54,854 nucleotides of DNA, from positions 1 to 54,854 of the forward strand of contig JAJXZO010000082.1 in the NCBI GenBank assembly GCA_021780035.1. The letters are read 5' to 3'. Both the position numbers and the translations under genes were made by a program. The notes under the pieces are model-generated. The model saw nothing but the letters and a program-made list of their open reading frames with translations, had not been told where the DNA came from and did no database searches. Below are positions 1 to 8,167 of the stretch, piece by piece. This DNA is from Pseudomonadota bacterium. GTDB lineage: Bacteria > Pseudomonadota > Alphaproteobacteria > Acetobacterales > Acetobacteraceae. Position 1 is the stretch's first letter. Each line of letters begins with the position of its first letter.

Positions 1-1537
1 CACTTCCAACCCGTTCCTCCGCCTCGTACCGCCGCCGGCCGACGGGCGGGGGCTGAACCCGGTGCTGCAGGACCCCGGCCTCGCCTTCCATCCGCCGTTC
101 CTCTATCTCGGCTACGTCGGCTTTTCGGTGGCGTTCTCCTTCGCCGTCGCCGCGCTGATCGAGGGGAAGGTGGATTCCGCCTGGGCGCGCTGGGTGCGGC
201 CGTGGTCGCTGGCATCGTGGTGCGCGCTTACCGTCGGCATCGCCTCGGGCAGTTTCTGGTCGTACTACACGCTCGGCTGGGGCGGCTGGTGGTTCTGGGA
301 CCCGGTGGAGAACGCCTCGCTGATGCCGTGGATCGCCGGCACGGCGCTGATCCACTCCTCCATCGTGGTGGAACGGCGCGACACGCTGAAGAACTGGACG
401 GTGCTGCTGGCCATCGTCACCTTCTCCCTCTCCCTCGTCGGCACCTTCCTGGTGCGCTCGGGCGTGCTTACCTCGGTGCACGCCTTCGCCACGGACCCCA
501 GGCGCGGCGTGTTCATCCTGTTCCTGCTGCTGGCCACCGTCGGCGGCTCGCTTGCGCTCTACGCGGTGAGGGCGCCCTCGTTGCAGGGCGGCGGAGTGTT
601 CGCGCCGATCTCGCGCGAGTCGGCGCTGGTGCTGAACAACCTGCTGCTGGGCGCGGCGGCGTTCACCGTGTTCATCGGCACCCTCTATCCGCTGTTCCTC
701 GACGCGGTGGGTGGACCGAAAATCTCGGTAGGGTTCCCGTTCTTCGACGAGACGTTCGTGCCGATCTCGGTGCCGCTGCTGCTGGCCATGGCGCCGGGCA
801 GCCTGCTCGCCTGGAAGCGCGGAGACCTGCTCGGCGTGCTGCAACGCCTGTGGGCGGCCTTCGGCTTGGCGGTGGCGGCCATGGCGGTAAGCTGGTGGAT
901 CTTCCGTGGCGGGCCGCTGCCGGCGGTGGCGGGCCTGGGGCTTGCCGCCTACGTGTTCGGCGGCGCCCTGGTCGAGTTCGCCGATCGCGTGCGCCTGTTC
1001 CGGGCACCCTTCGGGGTGAGCGTGAGCCGGGCCCGGCACCTGCCACGCGCCGCCTGGGGCATGACGCTCGCACACATGGGGCTTGCCATATCGGTTGCCG
1101 GCATTTCCGGCTCGGCCTTCTCCGAGCAGGTGATCGCGGCGATGGCGCCCGGCAGCAGCCGGCCGCTGGCCGGCTACACCGTGCGCTTCGACGGCGCCAA
1201 GGCCGCTCCCGCCACCGATACCGAGGACGTCGTCGGCACGGTGACCATCAGCAAGGCCGGGCATACCGTGGCGGTGCTGCACCCGGTCCGCCGCACCTTC
1301 CCGCGCCAGCAGCAGACGCTTTCGGAGACCGCCATCACCAGCAACCTGCTGGTGAACTTCTACGTCGCCATGGGCAACCAGGACGCGAACGGCGCATGGT
1401 CGGTGCGTGCCTACTACCAGCCGCTGGTGGCCTGGATCTGGCTTGGCGGGCTGGTGATGGCCGCGGGCGGGGTGGTGAGCCTGAGCGACCGGCGCTGGCG
1501 CGTGGGCGTCGCGAGAAAGGTGAAGAGGGCGGTATAG
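1..1537 (+). CDS. ccmF: Cytochrome c maturation protein CcmF, 5' end outside window
   Basis: Membrane haem-handling subunit of the System I cytochrome c maturation machinery, which works with CcmH to attach haem to apocytochromes on the periplasmic side. The open frame runs in from the left edge (first full codon at base 2), so the N-terminus is missing; a GTG at 62 lies inside conserved sequence and is not the real start. The tryptophan-rich WWD signature WGGWWFWDPVENASLMPW is present near base 280, followed by several hydrophobic segments and the soluble C-terminal region with a final membrane helix around base 1440. Stop at 1535-1537, six bases before ccmG, so it heads or continues a ccmFGHI operon. 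The family is usually about 650 residues; about 510 are visible. Identification is secure. Confidence 0.97.
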   Translation, partial: TSNPFLRLVPPPADGRGLNPVLQDPGLAFHPPFLYLGYVGFSVAFSFAVAALIEGKVDSAWARWVRPWSLASWCALTVGIASGSFWSYYTLGWGGWWFWDPVENASLMPWIAGTALIHSSIVVERRDTLKNWTVLLAIVTFSLSLVGTFLVRSGVLTSVHAFATDPRRGVFILFLLLATVGGSLALYAVRAPSLQGGGVFAPISRESALVLNNLLLGAAAFTVFIGTLYPLFLDAVGGPKISVGFPFFDETFVPISVPLLLAMAPGSLLAWKRGDLLGVLQRLWAAFGLAVAAMAVSWWIFRGGPLPAVAGLGLAAYVFGGALVEFADRVRLFRAPFGVSVSRARHLPRAAWGMTLAHMGLAISVAGISGSAFSEQVIAAMAPGSSRPLAGYTVRFDGAKAAPATDTEDVVGTVTISKAGHTVAVLHPVRRTFPRQQQTLSETAITSNLLVNFYVAMGNQDANGAWSVRAYYQPLVAWIWLGGLVMAAGGVVSLSDRRWRVGVARKVKRAV

Positions 1538-1543
1538 GACGCC

Positions 1544-2080
1544 ATGCGCAAGCTGCTTTACGGAGTGCCGCTGCTGGCCTTCCTGGTGCTCGCCGGGTAT
1601 TTCGCCGTCGCGCTCAACTCGGGCCGCAACCCGAGCGAGGTGCCGACAGTGATGCTGGGCAAGAAGATGCCCGAGTTCGACCTGCCCGCGCTTGCCGGCG
1701 GCGGCAAGGTTTCCTCCGCGGCGCTGCGCGGGCACGTGGTGCTGGTGAACTTCTTCGCTTCCTGGTGCGTGCCCTGCCGCCTGGAGCAGCCGCTGCTGAT
1801 GCGCCTCGCCACCGACGACAAGCTCACCATCATCGGCATCGCCTACCAGGACAAGGCGCCCGCCATCGGGAAGCTGCTCGCCGACCTCGGCAACCCCTAT
1901 CGCGAAGTGGCGATGGATGAGGGCGGGCGCACCGGCATCGACTTCGGGGTGTATGGCGTGCCGGAGACCTACGTGATCGACCGGACGGGCATGATCCGCA
2001 AGAAATTCACCGGCCCGCTCGATCCGGCGAAGGTGGAGACGGTGCTGCTGCCGCTGGTGAAGGAGTTGCGCCGGCCATGA
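1544..2080 (+). CDS. ccmG: Periplasmic thiol:disulfide oxidoreductase CcmG/DsbE
   Basis: Membrane-anchored thioredoxin-like protein that keeps apocytochrome c haem-binding cysteines, or CcmH, reduced in the periplasm. The 178-residue product has an N-terminal anchor (about residues 5-24), then a thioredoxin fold with the active site FFASWCVPCR, Cys75 and Cys78. The conserved cis-proline region GVPETYVID is near residue 138. Length is normal for DsbE. It follows ccmF by six bases and its TGA overlaps the ATG of ccmH at 2077, so translation is coupled. Confidence 0.96.
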   Translation: MRKLLYGVPLLAFLVLAGYFAVALNSGRNPSEVPTVMLGKKMPEFDLPALAGGGKVSSAALRGHVVLVNFFASWCVPCRLEQPLLMRLATDDKLTIIGIAYQDKAPAIGKLLADLGNPYREVAMDEGGRTGIDFGVYGVPETYVIDRTGMIRKKFTGPLDPAKVETVLLPLVKELRRP

Positions 2081-2535
2081 TGCGCGTGCTGCTGCTGCTT
2101 GCCATGCTGCTTGCGCCCTCCCTGGCGGGAGCGGTCGAGCCTGGCGAGCAGCTTGCCAATCCGGCTTTGGAGGCCCGCGCGCGGGCGCTCGGCGAGACGC
2201 TGCGCTGCCTCGTCTGCCAGAACGAATCGATCGAGCAGTCTGACGCGCCGCTCGCCCACGACATCCGCGTGCTGCTCCGCCAGCGCCTGCTCGCCGGCGA
2301 CAGCAACGCCGAGGTGCGGCGCTATCTGGTGGCCCGCTACGGCGACTTCGTGCTGCTGAAGCCGCCAGTGATGCGCGATACGCTGCTGCTGTGGTTCGGT
2401 CCGGGCGCGGTGCTCCTGCTGGCGGGCGCGGGCGTGGGCTGGCACTGGAAGCGGCGGCGGAAAGCGGAGCCCCAGGCTCTGACGGCGGAGGAGCGCGAAC
2501 GGGTGGCGCGGCTGCTCAGGGATACGGAAGCGTGA
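2077..2535 (+). CDS. ccmH: Cytochrome c maturation protein CcmH (CcmL/CycL type)
   Basis: Periplasm-facing thiol protein of the haem ligation complex, working with CcmF and CcmG. The 152-residue product has a signal-anchor (residues 1-20), the diagnostic LRCLVCQNESIEQSDAPLA region with Cys44 and Cys47, and a C-terminal membrane helix around residues 105-125 followed by a basic cytoplasmic tail. This is the short form; the TPR part that is fused in E. coli CcmH is a separate gene here (ccmI, next). The ATG overlaps the ccmG stop by four bases and the stop overlaps the ccmI start. Confidence 0.96.
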   Translation: MMRVLLLLAMLLAPSLAGAVEPGEQLANPALEARARALGETLRCLVCQNESIEQSDAPLAHDIRVLLRQRLLAGDSNAEVRRYLVARYGDFVLLKPPVMRDTLLLWFGPGAVLLLAGAGVGWHWKRRRKAEPQALTAEERERVARLLRDTEA

Positions 2536-3875
2536 TGGCGCTGTTCCTGGTTCTGGCCATCCTGGCGCTGCTTGTCGCCGCGGTGGTGGCGCTGCCGCTG
2601 ATGCGTCCTGGCGCCGTGCCCGCCGCCCGCGCCCGCTACGACGCCGCGGTATACGGCGACCAGTTGCGCGAACTCGAACGCGACGTGGCGCGGGGGCTGC
2701 TTCCCGAGAGCGAACTGAAGAGCGCGCGCACCGAGATCGAGCGCCGGCTGCTCGCCTCCGCTTCCGCCGCGCCGGAACAGGCGGCGGCGGCCGGCACCAG
2801 CCGCGGGCTTGGCGTGGCGCTCGCGGTGCTTCTGGTGGGGGCCGCGGCGGGGACGTATGCGTATTTCGGCTCTCCCGGCGTGGCGGACGCGCCGTTCGGC
2901 GCGACGGCCGCCGACAGGGTGGTGGAGAGCGCGCAGACGAAGCTCGACCGGGAGGTGGCGGCGCTGGCGGCGAAGCTGAAGGAGAACCCGAACGACGCCG
3001 CCGGCTGGGAGGCATACGCGCGCGCGCTGGGGAACCTGCGCGACTGGGCGGGCGCGGCGCGGGCCTACGGAAGGCTGATCGCGCTCGGGCACACGGATCC
3101 GGGCACGGAGGCGGCCGCGGGCGAGATGGTGGTGCTGGCGGCGAATGGCGTGGTGACGCCGATCGCCGAGGCGACTTTCCGGCAGGCGCTGGCGCAGGAT
3201 CCGCTGAACCCGATCGCGCGCTTCTACCTCGCGCTGTCGCTGGCTCAGAGCGGACACAACCAGCAGGCCATCACGGCGTGGACGACCCTTGCCGGCGACA
3301 TCTCCGACAGCGCCATGCGCAAGGAAATCGCGCGGCGCATTGCCTCGGTGGCGAAGGCGAACGGGCTGCCGGTGCCGCCGTTGCCGCCTCCCGCCACGCC
3401 CGAGGCGCAGCAGGCGCAGCTTGCCGCCGAGCACAAGGCGATGGCGGAGCGGCTGGTCGCGCAGCTTCAGGCCAAGGTGGCGGCGAAGCCGGACGACGCG
3501 CAAAGCTGGCTCGCGCTCGGCGGCAGCTACGCCATGCTCGGCGATCAGGCCAAGGCCGCTGACGCCTATCAACACGCGGCGGCGCTGAAGCCCAACGACG
3601 CGGACGTGCTGCTGGCCGAGGCGCGGGCGGAAATCGCCGGCAGGCCCCAGGGCACGGCGGTGCCCGCGACGGCGGTGGCGGAGTTGCAGCAGGCGGCCGG
3701 GCTCGACCCGAAGAACGCGGAAATCCAGTGGTATCTCGGCCTGATCGCAGCCGGACGGAACGACGTGGCCGGCGCGCGCGGCTACTGGGAGAAGGCGCTT
3801 TCCCTGTTGCCGCCGGACAGCGCCAACTACCGCACGGTGCATGCGGCCTTGCAGTCGCTGCCGGCGAAGAAGTAG
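2535..3875 (+). CDS. ccmI: Cytochrome c maturation protein CcmI with TPR domain
   Basis: Apocytochrome c chaperone that delivers unfolded c-type cytochromes to the CcmF/CcmH ligase. I place the start at the ATG at 2535, which shares its A with the TGA of ccmH, and the product then begins MALFLVLAILALLVAAVV, a membrane segment. A second helix lies around residues 92-112. The conserved N-terminal part (YDAAVYGDQLRELERDVARG) is typical of CcmI, and the C-terminal two-thirds carries TPR-like helical repeats (WLALGGSYAMLGDQAKAADA, residues about 315-340). The 446-residue length fits the family. It ends the ccm operon, about 80 bases before a tRNA gene. Confidence 0.94.
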   Translation: MALFLVLAILALLVAAVVALPLMRPGAVPAARARYDAAVYGDQLRELERDVARGLLPESELKSARTEIERRLLASASAAPEQAAAAGTSRGLGVALAVLLVGAAAGTYAYFGSPGVADAPFGATAADRVVESAQTKLDREVAALAAKLKENPNDAAGWEAYARALGNLRDWAGAARAYGRLIALGHTDPGTEAAAGEMVVLAANGVVTPIAEATFRQALAQDPLNPIARFYLALSLAQSGHNQQAITAWTTLAGDISDSAMRKEIARRIASVAKANGLPVPPLPPPATPEAQQAQLAAEHKAMAERLVAQLQAKVAAKPDDAQSWLALGGSYAMLGDQAKAADAYQHAAALKPNDADVLLAEARAEIAGRPQGTAVPATAVAELQQAAGLDPKNAEIQWYLGLIAAGRNDVAGARGYWEKALSLLPPDSANYRTVHAALQSLPAKK

Positions 3876-3956
3876 CGCCGTCGCAGGGGTGTGGCGCGCG
3901 ATCCTGCGGTTGACAGGGTGGGGTAATCCGCGCTTTCTGGCGCTGGTCGGACCCGT

Positions 3957-4033
3957 CGGAGCGTAGCGCAGCCTGGTAGCGCATCAGTCTGGGGGACTGG
4001 GGGTCGTGGGTTCAAATCCCGCCGCTCCGACCA
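3957..4033 (+). tRNA. tRNA-Pro(GGG)
   Basis: A 77-nt cloverleaf. Acceptor arms are CGGAGCG (3957-3963) and CGCTCCG (4023-4029), with discriminator A and an encoded CCA (4031-4033). The D-arm sequence GCGCAGCCTGGTAGCGC and T-loop TTCAAAT are standard. The anticodon loop CTGGGGG gives anticodon GGG at 3991-3993, so it reads CCC (and CCU) proline codons. A perfect -35 hexamer TTGACA lies at 3910-3915; the matching -10 is poor (CTTTCT at 3933). No T-run terminator follows directly. A frameshifted gene starts 79 bases downstream; I found no direct repeat of the tRNA 3' end that would mark an attachment site. Confidence 0.97.
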
Positions 4034-4111
4034 TTCTCCTTGGCCTTAATCGCCCGGTGACGGATTGGCCTGAAAGATGGCGTGACGATATCCGTACCAG
4101 GAACGGATGGC

Positions 4112-4725
4112 ATGGCCGACGACGAACAAGCCGTCACCAATACGCCCGTGGAGTTCATCGAGGCGGCCGGAGGTCTCGGCTGCTATCTGCACCAGATCAT
4201 CCGGGCAATCCCCGCGGAGCTTCTTGGGCTGCAGGCGGAAGGCTGGCTGAAGCAGCGCCGCACGCGCAACCTGGCGCGGCTGGAGGCGGAAACGACCCGC
4301 ATCCTCCAGGGCATGGCGAAAGAACGCCTCACGGAGCCCAGCCCGTCGGTGGTGGTGCCGCTGCTACAGGAGTGCGTGGACGAGGGGCGCGAGTCGCTGC
4401 AGGGCTTCTGGGTGGCGCTGCTTGCCAACGTCATGGTCGATGGCGGGAGGAAGGTGCGGCGGGAGTTCTTCGAAGTGGCCAGAAGAATGGAGCCGGCGGA
4501 TGCGCTGCTGCTCGACATCGCCGGCATGGCGGGGGCGGCCAGTCCGGCGGATCTGTCGAAGATCGTGCGGTGCAGAGGCGTCGACAGGGCCTGCTTCCCG
4601 CCGAGATCGAGGTCTCCCTCGGTGCCCTGGTCGGCTTGAAGTGCCTGCGCGTCAACGATTTCGGCCCCCCGTTCCTCACCGCGTTCGGCTTGCGCTTCTG
4701 GGGAGCCTGCCAGCCTCCGGGTTGA
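4112..4725 (+). pseudogene. Frameshifted Abi-alpha/DUF4393-like protein
   Basis: Resembles the DUF4393/Abi-alpha family, some members of which are linked to abortive phage infection. The ATG at 4112 is preceded by AGGAA at good spacing (a GTG at 4082 is an alternative). The first frame gives the family-like core VVVPLLQECVDEGRESLQGF, then WVALLANVMVDGG and MEPADALLLDIA, up to about base 4560. In that frame the sequence then turns into implausible residues and stops at 4639. In the frame one base back, 4570-4725 encodes a convincing family C-terminus (VSLGALVGLKCLRV, then LTAFGLRFWGACQPPG) ending at 4725. The simplest reading is loss of one base between about 4545 and 4600. No slippery heptamer is visible, so programmed frameshifting is unlikely; a sequencing error remains possible. 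It sits alone beside tRNA-Pro. Confidence 0.72.
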
Positions 4726-4739
4726 CCAGCCTTGCCGCG

Positions 4740-4771
4740 CCGTCGCCCCGGTGGCGCGGGGACGGAGTTTT
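4740..4771 (+). terminator. Rho-independent terminator after the DUF4393-like gene
   Basis: A GC-rich hairpin with arms CCGTCGCCCC and GGGGACGG (one bulged G in the 5' arm), an 8-base loop, then AG and a short run of four T. It lies 15 bases after the stop of the frameshifted gene. Confidence 0.55.
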
Positions 4772-4793
4772 ATCAGACGCAAACCCGGTGGCT

Positions 4794-4824
4794 CCGGTCG
4801 CGGCGAACTGGACGCCGCGACCGG
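4794..4824 (-). terminator. Strong hairpin downstream of dctA, possible terminator
   Basis: Perfect 12-bp inverted repeat (arms 4794-4805 CCGGTCGCGGCG and 4813-4824) with a 7-base loop, 17 bases beyond the stop of the minus-strand transporter gene. There is no adjacent U-run on either strand, so it may protect the 3' end or act as a non-canonical terminator between two convergent genes. Confidence 0.45.
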
Positions 4825-4840
4825 ATGATATCCGAAGCTT

Positions 4841-6130
4841 TCAGGCGAACTCGGCGGCTTCGGCGGCGGGCGGTTCGCCGTTCAGCACCGCGTTCATGCG
4901 CGCGTCGTCGCGCTGGCCTTCCCACTTGGCGATGGCCATGGTGGCGACGCCGTTGCCGACCACGTTCGTCATTGTCCGCATGGCGTCGAGGAAGCGGTCG
5001 ATGCCGAGCAGCAGCGCGAGGCCGGCCATCGGGATCTCGGGGAAGATGGCGAGCGTGCCGGCGAGCACGACGAAGCCGCCCGCGGGCACCCCAGCCACAC
5101 CCTTCGACGACAGCAGGAAGATCGCCATCAGGCTGATGTCCTGGGCGAAGGTCAGGTGCACGTTCGATGCCTGGGCGATGAACATCGCCGCAGCGGTGAG
5201 ATAGAGCGACGAACCGTCGAGGTTGAACGAATAGCCGGTGGGGATGGCGAAGCCCACCACCGCGTCGGCGCAGCCGAGGTTCTTCAGCTTGGCGACCATG
5301 AACGGCAGCACCGCTTCGGAGGAGGCGGTGCAGAAGGCCAGGATCATCTCCTCGCGGATGTGCTTGATGAACTTCCACAGGCTGAAACCAGTGAGTTTGG
5401 CCACCGAGCCCATCACCACGGCGATGAAAACGACGCAGGCCGCGTAGGTGAGGATGATCAGCTTGGCAAGCGCGGCGAGCGAGCCGATGCCGAACTTGCC
5501 GATGACGAAGGCAGCGGCGCCGAACACCGCCAGGGGAGCCACCTTCATGATCGCGCGGATGATGATGAACACCACCTCGGTCCAGCGTTGCAGGAAGTCG
5601 ATCAGCGGTTCCGCCCGCTCGCCCATGAACAGGAGCGCGAAGCCGACGAACACCGAGAAGAACAGCACCTGCAGGATCGAGCCGGTGGCGAAGGAGCCGA
5701 CGGCGGTGTTCGGGATGACGTTGAGGATGAAGTCGATGATGGAGAGATGCTTGGCTGTGGCGGCGTAGCCGGCGGTGGCTGCGGCGCTGACCGAGGCCGG
5801 ATTGATGTTCATGCCGGCGCCGGGCTGGAAGATGGCGCTCGCCACCATACCGAGGATGAGCGCCAGTGTGCTGACCACCTCGAAATAGATCAGCAGCTTG
5901 ATGCCGAGCCTGCCGACCTTCTTCATGTCGCCCACCCGCGCGATGCCGGTGGAGACGATGAGGAAGATGAGAACGGCGATCACCATGCGGATCAGCCGGA
6001 CGAAGCCGGCAGCAAGCGGATTCATCGCCGCGCCGAGGTTCGGGTAGAGGAAGCCGACCAGCACGCCGAGAACCACGGCCACCAGCATCTGGAAGGCCAA
6101 GGTCCGGTAGAAGGGACGGGAAGTTGCCAT
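4841..6130 (-). CDS. dctA: Dicarboxylate/cation symporter, DctA-like (DAACS family)
   Basis: Inner-membrane sodium- or proton-coupled carrier for C4-dicarboxylates (succinate, fumarate, malate) or a related amino acid. The 429-residue product has the family's hydrophobic pattern and the two re-entrant-loop signatures: STGIARVGDM near residue 62 and, in the C-terminal half, PTGYSFNLDGSSLYLT plus SSKGVAGVPAGGFVVLAGTL, which closely follow DctA. I chose the ATG at 6130 because MATSRPFYRTLAFQM matches family N-termini and GGAAAC precedes it; an in-frame ATG exists at 6145. It is divergent from ttrS, so it could feed electron donors to tetrathionate respiration. Substrate is inferred. Confidence 0.88.
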   Translation of the reverse strand: MATSRPFYRTLAFQMLVAVVLGVLVGFLYPNLGAAMNPLAAGFVRLIRMVIAVLIFLIVSTGIARVGDMKKVGRLGIKLLIYFEVVSTLALILGMVASAIFQPGAGMNINPASVSAAATAGYAATAKHLSIIDFILNVIPNTAVGSFATGSILQVLFFSVFVGFALLFMGERAEPLIDFLQRWTEVVFIIIRAIMKVAPLAVFGAAAFVIGKFGIGSLAALAKLIILTYAACVVFIAVVMGSVAKLTGFSLWKFIKHIREEMILAFCTASSEAVLPFMVAKLKNLGCADAVVGFAIPTGYSFNLDGSSLYLTAAAMFIAQASNVHLTFAQDISLMAIFLLSSKGVAGVPAGGFVVLAGTLAIFPEIPMAGLALLLGIDRFLDAMRTMTNVVGNGVATMAIAKWEGQRDDARMNAVLNGEPPAAEAAEFA

Positions 6131-6379
6131 TGAGTGTGTTTCCATGCCTATTTGGCGAAACGATAATATTCGAATTTTAGCCGATCCGCCGATGCGAGCC
6201 TAGCGGGCGACGGAGGTTTCCCGGGCATCGCCACAAAACGAACGTTACGCGCACAGGAGCTGCGTTTTATGAAAGATTAATTCTCCGTAACGCCACGGAA
6301 AGCAGCATTTTTTCACCCCCTGTGGCCGCCGGCGGAGCCGCTTGCCGCGCGGCGGGGGTTCAGTCACATAGTTGCCGCC
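6131..6379. promoter_or_regulatory. Divergent intergenic region between dctA and ttrS
   Basis: About 250 non-coding bases, clearly richer in A+T than the flanks, which must hold the promoters for both divergent genes. On the dctA side, a TATTAT-like element and an imperfect palindrome around ATTCGAAT lie near 6160-6178. I looked for a sigma-54 pattern (TGGCAC-N5-TTGC) as in rhizobial dctA and saw none. No convincing -35/-10 pair was found for ttrS. Confidence 0.4.
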
Positions 6380-8167
6380 ATGAGGGCATTGCGAACGATC
6401 GTCGTGGCATGCCTGCTGCTTGCGCTCACCGGCACCGCGCTGCCGGCGCGGGCTGGAGAGGTGCGCATCGCCGTGCTTGCCTTCCGGGGCACTGCGAGCG
6501 CGCTAGCGGAATTCGAGCCGACCCGGGCGTTCCTGCAGAAGTCCCTGCCGGGTATCGACGTGCGGCTTGAGCCGTTCGACCTCGCGGGACTGGTGAAGGC
6601 GGTCGCGGATAACCGCGTCGACTTCGTCATTACGAATCCTGGCCAGTATATCGAGCTCGAATCGCACTTCGGCGTCACCCGCATCGCCACGCTGGAAAGT
6701 CGCCAGGGCGGCGGGCTGACGGATTCGGTGGGCGCGACGGTCATCGCGCGCGCCGGGCCGGACGCGCCGAGGACGCTGCGCGATCTCCGCGGGCTGAAGC
6801 TCGCCGTGGCGTCGCGGCAGGCGTTCGGCGGCTGGCGCGTCGCCTGGCGGGAGATGGCGGACGCCGGCATGACGCCCGGCGAACTCGGCGGGTTGATCGA
6901 GACCGGGTTCCCGATGGAGCGCGTGATCCGCGCCGTGCTTGACGGCAAGGCCGGTGCCGGCGTGGTGCGCACCTGCCTCGTCGAGGAGGAGGAAGCCGCC
7001 GGGCGGCTGCGGCCGGGCGCGCTCGCCATCGTTGGCAGGAAGGCGGTGCCAGACTTTCCCTGCGCGCTTTCCTCGCGGCTGTATCCCGACTGGCCGTTCG
7101 CCAAGATGCGGCAGACATCGGCGGACCTCGCGAAGAAGGTGGCCGCGAGCCTGCTCGCCATGCCGGCGGCGGGCGGCCGCGACTGGACCGCGCCGCTCGA
7201 CTACACCTCCGTGCACGCGCTGTACCGGCAGCTGAAGATCGGCCCCTACGCCTACCTCGCGCAGCCGACGCTCGCCGGTCTGGTGCGCGCGCACTGGCAA
7301 TATCTGATGGCGGGCCTGCTGGTGGTCGGCTGGTGGATCATCCATGTGGCGCGGGTGGAGACGCTGGTGCGCCGCCGCACCGTGGAACTCGAATCCGAGA
7401 TGCAGGAGCGCGTCCGCGCGGAGGAGGAGGCGCGGACCACGCGGGAGCAGCGCGACCAGTTCTCCCGCCTCGGCATCATGGGGGAGATGGCGAGCAACAT
7501 CGCCCACGAACTGAACCAGCCGCTCGCCGCCATCGCCAACTACGCCGAGGGCATGACGCGCATGATCGATTCGGGGCGCGCCGATCCGGCGTTGCTGCGT
7601 GACGGCGCCCGAGGCGTGGCCGGGCAGGCGGAACGCGCTGCCGCCATCATCCAGCGCATTCGCTCCTTCGTGCGCCGGCGCGAGGCGAAGCGGGAGCGGG
7701 TGGACCCGAACGATATCGTGCGCGAGACGCTGGCGCTTTTCGAGGGTCTGGCCGCGAGCCGCGGCGTGCGGCTCTACGTGCATCTTTCCCCGGAAACGCC
7801 GGCCATCGTCGCCGACCGCGTCGAGATCCAGCAGGTGCTGTTGAACCTGTTGCAGAACGCCGTCGACGCCATGAGCGAGGGCGGGGCGATGGGACGCGAA
7901 GGCGGGATCACCGTGCGCACCTCGCGCGATGGTTTGGATGCCAGGTTCGCCGTGCGTGACGCCGGGCCGGGCCTGACGCCCGCGGTCGAGGCGCATCTGT
8001 TCGAGACGTTCTTCACCACCAAGGCGCAGGGCCTCGGGCTGGGGCTGTCCATCTGCCGCACGATCGTGGAAGGTCACGGCGGGCGGTTGTGGGCGACGCG
8101 GAACGCCGATGCCGGCCTGACGATGCGCTTCACCCTGCCGGGGGCGCAGCAGGAGAAGAAGGCGTGA
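6380..8167 (+). CDS. ttrS: Tetrathionate sensor histidine kinase TtrS
   Basis: Membrane sensor kinase expected to detect tetrathionate in the periplasm and phosphorylate TtrR. The 595-residue product has a cleavable or anchoring signal (residues 1-25), a periplasmic PhnD/phosphonate-binding-like domain (about 27-285; VDFVITNPGQYIELESHFG is typical of TtrS), a membrane helix at about 305-323, a coiled-coil linker rich in Glu/Arg (325-360), the HisKA motif NIAHELNQPLAAIANYAEG with His376, and a HATPase domain with NLLQNAVDAM and GLGLGLSICRTIVEGHGG. Two cysteines, Cys199 and Cys228, sit in the sensor domain. The stop overlaps the GTG of ttrR. Gene order ttrSRBCA strongly supports the assignment. 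Confidence 0.93.
   Translation: MRALRTIVVACLLLALTGTALPARAGEVRIAVLAFRGTASALAEFEPTRAFLQKSLPGIDVRLEPFDLAGLVKAVADNRVDFVITNPGQYIELESHFGVTRIATLESRQGGGLTDSVGATVIARAGPDAPRTLRDLRGLKLAVASRQAFGGWRVAWREMADAGMTPGELGGLIETGFPMERVIRAVLDGKAGAGVVRTCLVEEEEAAGRLRPGALAIVGRKAVPDFPCALSSRLYPDWPFAKMRQTSADLAKKVAASLLAMPAAGGRDWTAPLDYTSVHALYRQLKIGPYAYLAQPTLAGLVRAHWQYLMAGLLVVGWWIIHVARVETLVRRRTVELESEMQERVRAEEEARTTREQRDQFSRLGIMGEMASNIAHELNQPLAAIANYAEGMTRMIDSGRADPALLRDGARGVAGQAERAAAIIQRIRSFVRRREAKRERVDPNDIVRETLALFEGLAASRGVRLYVHLSPETPAIVADRVEIQQVLLNLLQNAVDAMSEGGAMGREGGITVRTSRDGLDARFAVRDAGPGLTPAVEAHLFETFFTTKAQGLGLGLSICRTIVEGHGGRLWATRNADAGLTMRFTLPGAQQEKKA

Noticed and set aside
202-1920. Long open frame of 572 codons overlapping ccmF and ccmG
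   Set aside because: Arg/Gly/His-rich composition with no recognisable domain; it is an off-frame reading of two clear ccm genes.
4545-4600. Programmed ribosomal frameshift in the DUF4393-like gene
   Set aside because: No slippery heptamer or downstream pseudoknot-like structure is visible; a deletion or sequencing error is simpler.
3957-6130. Genomic island inserted at tRNA-Pro(GGG)
   Set aside because: I found no integrase and no direct repeat of the tRNA 3' end downstream; only one small defence-like gene is present.
6131-6379. Sigma-54 promoter for dctA
   Set aside because: No TGGCAC-N5-TTGC pattern on the minus strand in the gap.
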